From contig JAGKWS010000143.1 in the NCBI GenBank assembly GCA_021151685.1, forward strand, positions 1 through 8,533: DNA of 8,533 bases. Direction: 5' to 3'. Below are positions 1 through 5,468 of this stretch, piece by piece; within the stretch, counting starts at the first letter, position 1, and every line of letters begins with the position of its first letter. The stretch comes from Chitinophagaceae bacterium. GTDB taxonomy: Bacteria > Bacteroidota > Bacteroidia > Chitinophagales > Chitinophagaceae. The notes beneath the pieces were generated by a model. It was not told the origin of the DNA, made no database searches, and saw only the letters and a list, made by a program, of their open reading frames with translations. A program made the position numbers and the translations under genes.

Positions 1-166
1 TGCGTGCATTGTCATTCAGCGTATCGTAAATGAGTGTGGTGGGTGCCATCTTTACCGGATCATCGAACCCCGGGGTACGAGCAGCCGCATTTTGTACCGG
101 CGAGTGGCAGGCAAACATCAGGAATGGTAAAGACAGTATACACAGAGACAGTTTCTTCAATTTCAT
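1..166 (-). CDS. Putative lipoprotein, N-terminal part only
   Basis: Not in the list of long ORFs because the window edge cuts it: only the first 55 codons are visible, read leftward from an ATG at 166. The product starts MKLKKLSLCILSLPFLMFAC, a basic n-region, a hydrophobic core and a Cys at residue 20 preceded by M-F-A. This fits a type II (lipoprotein) signal peptide, so the mature protein would be lipidated and exported. The next stretch is rich in Pro, Ala, Thr and Asp and matches no family I recognise. It is co-directional with acpH, whose stop lies 94 bp upstream of this start. Three AAGTTAATG repeats lie 20-54 bp upstream of the ATG. The function cannot be told from this fragment. Confidence 0.72.
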   Translation of the reverse strand, partial: MKLKKLSLCILSLPFLMFACHSPVQNAAARTPGFDDPVKMAPTTLIYDTLNDNAR

Positions 167-185
167 CGTCGTACTACCAATTGGC

Positions 186-220
186 AAGTTAATGTCACTA
201 AGTTAATGCAAAAGTTAATG
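186..220. repeat. Three direct repeats of AAGTTAATG
   Basis: Perfect 9-bp copies lie at 186-194, 200-208 and 212-220 (start-to-start 14 and 12 bp), just upstream of the lipoprotein start. Read with one more 5' base, copies 2 and 3 fit the published LytTR half-site pattern [TA][AC][CA]GTTN[AG][TG] and copy 1 fits except at its first base. The spacing is not the usual ~21 bp of LytTR direct repeats. They may be a regulator site or simple AT-rich repetition. Confidence 0.5.
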
Positions 221-260
221 TAAGGGAGTCTGTAAGAAAAATGTAAGTGTGACAGGGTAA

Positions 261-842
261 TTATGAATGGGTACGAACAAAGCTAACAATATCGTCTATC
301 AATTCATAATAGCACTGGTTGAGCTGGTAATAGCCGGCCACAAACGAGGCATAGGCACTATCGGGCGGGGGCATATGCTGCGCCCGCCTGTGCAGCCCGT
401 GCAGCGATTGTTCTATACCCTTCATGGTGCGGTAGTTATACAGCCAGTTTTGCTCCTTCATGTAGGGAAAGTACCGCGTAAACTCTTCTGTATGCCATTC
501 GGCCTGTTGCTCCAGCAACCCGTAAGTATCTGTAGTAAACTGCAGCAAATGCTGTGGTGTAGCAAATATCTTGGGGTCGTTGGCCAGAAAGTGGTCGAAA
601 ACAGTATCGGTAATGGCACCGGCATACAACCCATATGCCTCGCGAAACAGCAGCTTGGCACGCAACACCCCGGGATGTTTGTCCACAAAATCATCAATCT
701 TGCGGTGCAGCTCCAATCCTTTTCTTACATCATGGGGGTAACGCTCCAATGCCTGACGGCCCTTTACATGATCTCCTATCATGTTGCCCGTCAGCACACC
801 GGCATTGCCAAACGACAAATATGCGTGCCCCAGATAATTCAT
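261..842 (-). CDS. acpH: Acyl carrier protein phosphodiesterase (AcpH family)
   Basis: This 193-residue protein has the same length as E. coli AcpH and the family's pattern throughout. It opens with MNYLGHAYL, followed by GNMIGDHVKG at 19-28, P36, LHRKIDDFVDKHP at 45-57 and TDTVFDHFLA at 78-87. His and Asp residues in these blocks (H6, D24, H46, D50, H56, D79, D83, H84) are the likely metal-binding set of this HD-like fold. The family hydrolyses the phosphopantetheine arm from holo-ACP, giving apo-ACP, in the cytoplasm. The ATG at 842 is chosen because MNYLGHAY is the standard family N-terminus. The gene is alone on its transcript as far as can be seen: the LytTR gene upstream ends at 1080, 237 bp away, and I see no clean -7 box in that gap. 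A long opposite-strand frame over it is a shadow. Confidence 0.9.
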   Translation of the reverse strand: MNYLGHAYLSFGNAGVLTGNMIGDHVKGRQALERYPHDVRKGLELHRKIDDFVDKHPGVLRAKLLFREAYGLYAGAITDTVFDHFLANDPKIFATPQHLLQFTTDTYGLLEQQAEWHTEEFTRYFPYMKEQNWLYNYRTMKGIEQSLHGLHRRAQHMPPPDSAYASFVAGYYQLNQCYYELIDDIVSFVRTHS

Positions 843-906
843 GCCGCGAAACTACTGATTTTACCGGTGGCAACCGTGCTATAAAAATGCAAATTGTGTC
901 GTTAGT

Positions 907-936
907 ATCTAATTAGATTCACGCAAAACAGTGAAT
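907..936. repeat. Palindrome and inverted repeat upstream of acpH
   Basis: Positions 907-918 are the perfect palindrome ATCTAATTAGAT. Directly beside it, ATTCAC (917-922) and GTGAAT (931-936) form a 6-bp inverted repeat with an 8-nt spacer. They lie 65-95 bp upstream of the acpH start in the otherwise unremarkable gap 843-1079. A repressor site is possible, but short AT-rich palindromes are common by chance. Confidence 0.3.
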
Positions 937-1079
937 GTTGTTTGATAAAAAGTAGAGGGAGCAGATACTACATGGGGCATATATGTGTAATATAGTTGGA
1001 ATAAAAAATCTTGAGACTGATACTAAGGCACATGTAATGGTGTTGGCAGCACATAATACCCTTTAATAGATTTACGTGG

Positions 1080-1820
1080 CTACGATATCACCTTCAGTAC
1101 TTTACGCAGATGCGCACTATACGCATCGGTAAGGGCAAATGTTTTGAAACTGGTAACAACCTCGTTGCTACGCACCTCGTGTATGTAAGATATGCCCAGT
1201 GCCTCGGCCCTGTTTACTTGTATAAAGGATGCCCGCAAGTGCTCTGGTATAATGTATGCCAGCGTGTTTGACAATGAGCTACGTATGTAATATTCGGTAC
1301 GGTCTACACTGTTGAAAATGGCCGTATACTTCTTGTCGGATGAAAGGTAGGCTACATTCTTCCAGTCTATACGTTTATATCGGTTACCCTGTTTCACAAA
1401 CAGCAGGTCTTCGTCGGTACGGGTGGTGGGCGTAGCACTATAAGACCGCAGTGCACTGTGTACAGCAGTTACCAGGGCAGTTGGTTGTATTGGTTTCAGC
1501 AGGTAGGCAGCGGGGAAGGTTTGTAATATTTGCGCCGTGGTGTGCGAACCAGCATTGCCGGTAATGTATACAAAAGGTTTGCGATATTTCTGATGCAACA
1601 ATCTGCCCAATTCTATACCACTATTCTGCCCGTCAAGGCTCACGTCCAGCAGTACCACATCGTATTCGGCGGTGTCCAGCAGCTTCACTGCCGCCTCGAA
1701 ATGCCCCGCAACACCCGCTACCGCATATCCAAAACTATTTAGCGTGGCCGATATGATGGTACACCACGATGGCTCGTCCTCTATTACCAACACCCTTGTC
1801 TCCGCATAGTCTTGATACAT
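1080..1820 (-). CDS. LytTR-family two-component response regulator
   Basis: The 246-residue protein has two domains. The receiver domain (about 8-125) shows the acidic pocket E14-D15, the phospho-acceptor D59 in LLDV, T87 in YITGNAG and K109 followed by P110, so all key residues for phosphorylation are present. The C-terminal LytTR DNA-binding domain (about 138-244) shows FVKQGNRYKRIDWKNVAYLSS at its start (key residues K143, Y148, I151), FIQVNRAEAL at 199-208 and the closing LTDAYSAHLRKVL at 230-242. LytTR proteins bind direct repeats and regulate transcription. No histidine kinase is adjacent within the window, so the partner is unknown. The upstream gap of 398 bp contains two close matches to LytTR half-sites (1954-1962 and, minus strand, 2058-2066). 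The ATG at 1820 is the only sensible start before the receiver domain. The targets cannot be assigned. Confidence 0.9.
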   Translation of the reverse strand: MYQDYAETRVLVIEDEPSWCTIISATLNSFGYAVAGVAGHFEAAVKLLDTAEYDVVLLDVSLDGQNSGIELGRLLHQKYRKPFVYITGNAGSHTTAQILQTFPAAYLLKPIQPTALVTAVHSALRSYSATPTTRTDEDLLFVKQGNRYKRIDWKNVAYLSSDKKYTAIFNSVDRTEYYIRSSLSNTLAYIIPEHLRASFIQVNRAEALGISYIHEVRSNEVVTSFKTFALTDAYSAHLRKVLKVIS

Positions 1821-2218
1821 AACTGATTATAGTTTTCATTGTAGTATGGGGTATATTAACAGTGAGGTCGACAATTTGCTGTAAATGTAACACACGAATG
1901 GTTGTACTGTTAGCAGATTATTGAATAAATATTTGTACCCTTCGGCAATGATGAACGTTAGTAAAAACGCGCTTCTTTGTTCACGCTCTATCTATTGTTA
2001 TTGTCCTTGTTTCTTTTCAAAGATTCCGATTAGAAAAGGATGTCAAGCTGGTTGGTCATTAACGTTCTGGTAGTTGTTTGCCCAATATTTTGCAGCAGTA
2101 GCACTTATTGTCTCTTTGCCACAACTGTATAAATGTGCTATCACTGCCTTGGCAGATTATGCACACAATAGCTTATTGCCAACCAGTTTTCGGTAAGTGC
2201 TCCTCTTGCGGCATCATG
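1821..2218. other. 398-bp gap without a convincing gene
   Basis: This lies between the WYL gene stop and the LytTR start, both on the minus strand. It holds several short inverted repeats: CTGCC/GGCAG at 2144-2155, TTGGCA/TGCCAA at 2149-2154 and 2177-2182, and CTTTTC/GAAAAG at 2013-2018 and 2033-2038. None has a T tract that would make a clear terminator. A 41-codon plus-strand frame at 1948-2073 is discussed under rejected items. AACGTTAGT at 1954-1962 fits the LytTR half-site pattern, as does the minus-strand AACGTTAAT at 2058-2066. No tRNA or other structured RNA was recognised. Confidence 0.4.
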
Positions 2219-3262
2219 TTATTGTGATCCTTCAGCATTGCTATTGTTAGATGTAGGCTGTGTGTACCGGTTCATTGCATCTGTGTGGCGTTTCAGCATC
2301 TTCTTTACCAACCGTGCCGGTGCGAGCACCTGCAATAGTTCGCCAAAGCCCAGCAGCTCGCGCTCCAGCTCAAAGTTCCACACCACCTTTATAGAGAATA
2401 TCATGCCCCGTTCATCGTCGCGTAGTATCTTTTGCGATGCGTGCATGGGTTTGGTTTTTATGTAGGGTGCATGGTCTTTGTGTATCTGCAATACTATGGT
2501 GTGGGCTACTTGTGTGGGGTACTTAGATACGCCTATCACATTGCCAAAGTAATCGTGTACATCAAAATCGGGTGCTATGTAGGCCAAATCGGTAGTTTCT
2601 ATGGTCTGTATTCTGTCCAAGGCCAGAAACAGCACTACTTTGTTCCGTTGGCTTTTACCAAACAGAAACCAGCGGTTTCGGTATTCCTTCAGCAACCATG
2701 GGTAAAAGATGAGGTCATCGGCTTGTGGTCTTTTGAAGCTTTGGTAACCTACCCTGAGTGTTTTTTGCTGCTGTATGGCCTTGTGCAGCGGCTCCAGAAA
2801 CGACAAGCCTTTCAGCAACTCGTTCTTCTCAAAATCTACATAAGAGCGGCCCTCATGCTGCTGTTTATACAGTTTATCTTCCAGCCGGGTTACAATGCTG
2901 TTCAGCTCCTGAAAGTAGCCAAATGTGTTGAACTGGCGCAGCACGCCCAGCACTTCATTCAGCGTACCCAAATCTTGCGCAGTAAGGGGCGTTTTGTTGA
3001 TGCTGTAATCGGCATCTTCGTAGGTATAATACTTCTTGTCGGTAACTACTATGGGCGCATTATACCCCAGCTTTTCGCTGCGCATGGTTTGCAGATCCAT
3101 CTGTATGGCTCTGCGGCTCACGCCACGGGCCACACCCTCATATTCCTGCAATGCATCGCTGCACGCTTCCATCAGGTCTTCCAGCGTCCATTTGCGGCGG
3201 CGGTTTTGCAGGCATTTATCTATGGTTTTGTAGCGTATCAGCGCCATTTTGTTTACCGGCAT
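2219..3262 (-). CDS. WYL-domain transcriptional regulator, divergent from rsr
   Basis: Translated from the ATG at 3262 the protein has 347 residues. The N-terminus (MPVNKMALIRYKTIDKCLQN) and the following stretch to about residue 75 form a winged helix-turn-helix of the DeoR-like type found in WYL regulators, including WTLEDLMEACSDAL and SRRAIQMDLQTMRS. The WYL ligand-binding domain spans about 159-231, with WLLKEYRNRWFLFGKS near 189-204 (the W-F-L version of the name-giving triad). A WCX-like C-terminal domain follows (about 252-331), ending GFGELLQVLAPARLVKKML. WYL domains are thought to sense nucleotides or nucleic acids and often control defence or repair genes. The frame is open up to an ATG at 3304, but that start lies upstream of the -7 box at 3283-3290, and the family N-terminus begins at M-P-V-N-K, so 3262 is preferred. 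It is divergent from rsr, with ACTGCGYA sites between them, which suggests it regulates itself and the RNA-repair cluster. Whether it represses or activates is not visible. Confidence 0.9.
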   Translation of the reverse strand: MPVNKMALIRYKTIDKCLQNRRRKWTLEDLMEACSDALQEYEGVARGVSRRAIQMDLQTMRSEKLGYNAPIVVTDKKYYTYEDADYSINKTPLTAQDLGTLNEVLGVLRQFNTFGYFQELNSIVTRLEDKLYKQQHEGRSYVDFEKNELLKGLSFLEPLHKAIQQQKTLRVGYQSFKRPQADDLIFYPWLLKEYRNRWFLFGKSQRNKVVLFLALDRIQTIETTDLAYIAPDFDVHDYFGNVIGVSKYPTQVAHTIVLQIHKDHAPYIKTKPMHASQKILRDDERGMIFSIKVVWNFELERELLGFGELLQVLAPARLVKKMLKRHTDAMNRYTQPTSNNSNAEGSQ

Positions 3263-3282
3263 AGGCATGTAGTTACATGGTT

Positions 3283-3290
3283 CAAAGGTA
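3283..3290 (-). promoter_or_regulatory. -7 box of the WYL gene promoter
   Basis: On the minus strand this reads TACCTTTG, a perfect Bacteroidota -7 element (TAnnTTTG), followed by AACC. Transcription would begin near 3276-3278, giving a leader of about 15 nt before the ATG at 3262. No TTG -33 element is found at the usual distance. The inverted repeat at 3302-3328 occupies that position instead. Confidence 0.6.
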
Positions 3291-3301
3291 AAGTTTGTGC
3301 A

Positions 3302-3328
3302 CAACTGCGCAGCCTATTTGCGCAGTTG
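3302..3328. promoter_or_regulatory. Perfect inverted repeat, likely WYL-regulator operator
   Basis: CAACTGCGCA (3302-3311) and TGCGCAGTTG (3319-3328) are exact reverse complements with a 7-nt spacer. Each arm contains the motif ACTGCGCA. The site sits 12-38 bp upstream of the WYL -7 box, where a -33 element would be, and inside the 223-bp intergenic region shared with rsr. Two further copies of the motif lie at 3405-3425. A DNA-binding role for the adjacent WYL protein is inferred from position. Confidence 0.6.
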
Positions 3329-3404
3329 ATTTTTGCCCGTTTTTTACAAAAATTTCTTTCCGCTACCAGTGCGGGTTTCAGCCCATTGGCACAAAATATT
3401 TTTT

Positions 3405-3425
3405 ACTGCGCAACTACACTGCGTA
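3405..3425 (+). promoter_or_regulatory. Tandem ACTGCGYA motifs upstream of rsr
   Basis: ACTGCGCA (3405-3412) and ACTGCGTA (3418-3425) are direct copies 13 bp apart, 61-81 bp before the rsr ATG. They repeat the motif found in both arms of the 3302-3328 inverted repeat. ACTAC (3413-3417) and GTAGT (3423-3427) also form a small inverted repeat here. A degenerate -7 box, CAGCTTTG, follows at 3435-3442 but has no TTG upstream at the right distance, so the rsr promoter is not settled. Confidence 0.5.
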
Positions 3426-3485
3426 GTGGCTTCTCAGCTTTGTGATGTAGAAAGCAAACAACAAAAGGCAACTACAACCAACTAT

Positions 3486-5000
3486 ATGAAATTCAATTGG
3501 AGCATACAGTGGACAAAGAAAACCACCAACCTTGCAGGCGGCGAAGCGTATACGCCCAATGCCGAGACCGCACTGTATGCCGCCGTAGTTACAGCCGGGC
3601 TCAGCGATACCTTTTACGAAACCACCGATACCCGCCTGCAACGCATACGTACCCTGATGGCACAAACAACGCCCGAGTTTGCGGCAAAGCTGGCCATCTA
3701 TACACGTAGCCAAATGCACCTGCGCTCGGTACCGCTGGTACTGGCTGTAGAACTGGCCCGCCAGCAGCGCAGCACCCATGTGGTGCGCAAAACAGTACGT
3801 GCCGTGGTGCAGCGAGCCGATGAAATAACCGAATTGCTGGGTTACTACCAGTTGGCCAACAACAGGCAGGATGTAAAGAAGCTGCACCGCCTCAGCAAGC
3901 AGGTACAAAAGGGGTTGGCCGATGCCTTTAACCAATTTGACGAATACCAGTTTGCCAAGTATAACCGTACCGGCAGTGTGCGCCTGCGCGATGCCCTGTT
4001 TCTGGTACACCCCAAACCCACCAGCGAGGCACAGCAGCAGGTGTTTCACCGCATAGCCAACAACAGTTTGGCGGTACCCTACACCTGGGAGACCGAATTG
4101 ACTGCACTGGGACAAAAGTTGCTTACCAAAGAAGAGCGCACTGCGGCAAACAGAGAAGTGTGGCAGCAACTGATAGACAGTGGCAAGCTGGGTTATATGG
4201 CCTTGCTGCGCAATCTGCGCAACATCATACTGGCCGATGTGTCTGGGGCACATATCGAAAAAGTATGCCGCCTTATTGCAGACCCCGTAGCCGTTGCCCA
4301 ATCGAAACAATTGCCCTTCCGCTTTCAGTCGGCATGGCGCGAGGTGTCTCAGCTATCATCGGGCTATGTATCAGCAATATGTCAGGCCTTGGAAGATGCC
4401 GTAGCGGCATCAGCCTCATCAATAGCCGGCTTCGACGGTAACTGTCGTGTGCTGATAGCGTGCGATGTGTCGGGCTCTATGCAACGCCCCATCAGCCGTC
4501 AAAGCAGGGTGCAATTGTACGATGTAGGGCTTGTGCTGGCTCAGTTGCTGCAACGCAAATGCCTGAATGTGGTAACCGGTATATTTGGCGATACATGGAA
4601 AATACTTTCGCTGCCCGGCCGCAACATACTGGCCAACGCACAGGAAATGCGCCGCCGGGAGGGCGAGGTAGGCTACAGTACCAATGGCTACAAGGTGATA
4701 GACGACCTGATAGACAAGAACAGGGTAGTAGACAAAGTAATGATGTTTACCGACTGCCAGTTGTGGGATAGTACATTTGGCCTGCACAGCCTGTCGCGCT
4801 CTTGGGCACGGTACAAAACTATTGCACCCGGTGCCAAACTCTACCTGTTCGATTTGGCCGGTTATGGCACCACGCCCATCAGTACCCGTCAGAACGATGT
4901 GTACCTGATAGCCGGCTGGAGCGACAAGATTTTTGATGTGCTGCATGCGCTGGATAATGGCCTTACCGCAGTAGGCCACATCCACAAAATAGATCTTTGA
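3486..5000 (+). CDS. rsr: Ro60-family RNA-binding protein (TROVE + vWA)
   Basis: From the ATG at 3486 the protein has 504 residues, close to other bacterial Ro (Rsr) proteins. The TROVE domain of HEAT-like helical repeats covers about residues 10-310. Typical segments are TPEFAAKLAIYTRSQMHLRSV near 62-82 (key residues F65, A68, Y72) and GYMALLRNLRNI at 236-247. The vWA domain (about 318-500) has a complete MIDAS: DVSGS at 327-331, T399 in GYSTNG and D423 in FTDCQ. Ro60 binds misfolded RNA ends in its central hole and Y RNAs on its outer surface. In bacteria it works with exonucleases such as PNPase. The frame stays open upstream to a TTG at 3333, but that stretch has no family similarity and crosses the candidate operators, so the ATG beginning MKFNWSIQW is chosen. 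Y RNA candidates start just after the stop, and rtcB follows on the same strand. Confidence 0.93.
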   Translation: MKFNWSIQWTKKTTNLAGGEAYTPNAETALYAAVVTAGLSDTFYETTDTRLQRIRTLMAQTTPEFAAKLAIYTRSQMHLRSVPLVLAVELARQQRSTHVVRKTVRAVVQRADEITELLGYYQLANNRQDVKKLHRLSKQVQKGLADAFNQFDEYQFAKYNRTGSVRLRDALFLVHPKPTSEAQQQVFHRIANNSLAVPYTWETELTALGQKLLTKEERTAANREVWQQLIDSGKLGYMALLRNLRNIILADVSGAHIEKVCRLIADPVAVAQSKQLPFRFQSAWREVSQLSSGYVSAICQALEDAVAASASSIAGFDGNCRVLIACDVSGSMQRPISRQSRVQLYDVGLVLAQLLQRKCLNVVTGIFGDTWKILSLPGRNILANAQEMRRREGEVGYSTNGYKVIDDLIDKNRVVDKVMMFTDCQLWDSTFGLHSLSRSWARYKTIAPGAKLYLFDLAGYGTTPISTRQNDVYLIAGWSDKIFDVLHALDNGLTAVGHIHKIDL

Positions 5001-5004
5001 TATC

Positions 5005-5022
5005 TGGCCCCAATGAGGGCCA
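5005..5022 (+). other. Stem-loop directly after the rsr stop codon
   Basis: TGGCCC (5005-5010) and GGGCCA (5017-5022) form a perfect 6-bp GC-rich stem with a 6-nt loop, beginning 4 nt after the rsr stop. There is no U tract, so it is unlikely to be a strong intrinsic terminator. It may protect the 3' end of the rsr message or mark a processing point before the first Y RNA candidate at 5024. Confidence 0.45.
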
Positions 5023-5023
5023 C

Positions 5024-5160
5024 AACGAAATGCAACAATGCCGTAGCGCAGAGATACTTCGCGCCATACATGGGCCATAGGGTTTCGGCCAAAGCCGGAA
5101 AGGGGTGCAAATCCCCATTGCGGGGCCCGCTTCTCTGTTCGATTTTTGCTTGTTGCAGTT
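5024..5160 (+). ncRNA. Candidate Y RNA (first copy, partial tRNA mimicry)
   Basis: The ends pair: TGCAACAA (5031-5038) with TTGTTGCA (5150-5157), then U5039 bulged and GC (5040-5041) with GC (5148-5149). Below, AAC (5024-5026) pairs GUU (5158-5160), leaving GAAA bulged in a CGAAAUG context like the conserved CGAA element of Ro-binding Y RNA stems. Inside is CCGTAGCG-N6-TACTTCGC (5041-5062), whose GCG/CGC ends pair. A second module closed by TGGGCC/GGCCCG (5071-5076/5124-5129) contains a 7-bp hairpin with a CAAA loop (5083-5100) and a T-arm-like hairpin GGGG-TGCAAAT-CCCC (5102-5116). There is no D arm. The core motif and the bulged-U stem recur at 5255-5402 with different stem sequences. Y RNAs bind Ro60, and placement right after rsr supports this. 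It probably comes from the rsr transcript by processing, since no promoter is evident. Confidence 0.68.
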
Positions 5161-5249
5161 AAGTAGGTACTATGTTGTATACGGGGTTACTTCGAACTAT
5201 TCGCAAACTCAAAATTTGCTCCCCGTTCGGTTATTACTGGTTCCTACTT
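5161..5249 (+). ncRNA. Structured RNA element between the two Y RNA candidates
   Basis: AAGTAGG (5161-5167) pairs CCTACTT (5243-5249), continued after a U-U mismatch by about four more pairs. Inside, ACGGGG (5181-5186) pairs CCCCGT (5221-5226), and GCAAA-CTCAAAA-TTTGC (5203-5219) makes a 5-bp stem with a 7-nt loop. It also contains TTACTTCG (5187-5194), matching part of the shared core of the flanking Y RNA candidates. It abuts the first candidate exactly and ends 5 nt before the second. It could be a third, tRNA-module-free Y RNA or a processing spacer. I am confident about the pairing potential but not about the role. Confidence 0.42.
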
Positions 5250-5254
5250 GTTTT

Positions 5255-5402
5255 CTCAGCCATCTGGTGCCGTAGCGGTGTGTTACTTCGCATTTGGATG
5301 GGGAGGTTCGCAGGTTCAAATCCTGCGTCTGCGGGGAAACCCGCAGGTAGCTCAGTGGTAGAGCCCCTCACTCATACCGCGCTCATTGCCCGGATGGCTG
5401 AG
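5255..5402 (+). ncRNA. yrlA: YrlA-like Y RNA with permuted tRNA mimic
   Basis: Closing stem: CTCAGCCATC (5255-5264) pairs perfectly with GATGGCTGAG (5393-5402), continues U-G, G-C, G-C, bulges U5268, then pairs GC (5269-5270) with GC (5388-5389). Next is CCGTAGCG-N6-TACTTCGC (5270-5291), shared with the copy at 5041. The distal module holds tRNA parts in permuted order: an anticodon-stem-like helix GAGG/CCTC (5303-5306/5366-5369), T arm GCAGG-TTCAAAT-CCTGC (5310-5326), acceptor-like helix CTGCGGG/CCCGCAG (5329-5335/5340-5346) closed by GAAA, then U-A and D arm GCTC-AGTGGTA-GAGC (5350-5364). The tRNA core bases U8, A14, G15, G18, G19, C48, C56 and A58 all have counterparts. Known YrlA RNAs combine a Ro60-binding stem with a tRNA-like module. 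This order cannot be a standard tRNA, because no T arm follows the D arm and the acceptor end is closed. Confidence 0.85.
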
Positions 5403-5433
5403 TAAGACATAACAACAAAAAAATGAGATACCC

Positions 5434-5452
5434 GGGTGTATTATATACACCC
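5434..5452 (+). other. Hairpin just before the rtcB start
   Basis: GGGTGTAT (5434-5441) and ATACACCC (5445-5452) form a perfect 8-bp stem with a TAT loop, ending 16 nt before the rtcB ATG at 5469. There is no following U tract, so it is not an obvious terminator. It lies where an RNase could separate the Y RNA from the rtcB message, or where folding could limit ribosome access. Confidence 0.5.
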
Positions 5453-5468
5453 ACAAACCAATAGATGT

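Noticed and set aside
267..884. 205-codon plus-strand frame opposite acpH
   Set aside because: It is the shadow of a well-supported gene on the other strand. Similar shadows lie opposite the WYL, rsr and rtcB genes.
1948..2073. 41-residue plus-strand reading frame with five Cys, preceded by a near -7 box (AATATTTG at 1928-1935)
   Set aside because: The composition looks random, no family is recognisable, the -7 box is imperfect and the -33 spacing is off. Kept only as a note.
3386..3401. Sigma54 promoter for rsr (TTGGCAC at 3386-3392)
   Set aside because: Only the -24 half matches. The -12 position reads ATTT instead of TTGC, and no RtcR-like activator gene is present.
3333..3485. N-terminal extension of the Ro60 protein from a TTG start
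   Set aside because: The 51 extra residues have no family similarity and overlap the candidate operator sites. The ATG at 3486 gives a normal-length protein.
5177..5249. tRNA-Leu(CAA) suggested by the 5-bp/7-nt hairpin with loop CTCAAAA at 5203-5219
   Set aside because: There is no D arm before it, no T arm after it and no 7-bp acceptor stem. The surrounding stems pair in a different, nested way.
5341..5402. Ordinary tRNA gene suggested by the D arm GCTC-AGTGGTA-GAGC
   Set aside because: No anticodon arm or T arm follows. The only matching T arm lies upstream at 5310-5326, so the parts are permuted and closed by GAAA, as in a YrlA-type Y RNA.
5172..5405. 77-codon plus-strand reading frame across the Y RNA region
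   Set aside because: The segment is fully explained by RNA stems with compensatory differences, and the predicted peptide has no recognisable features.
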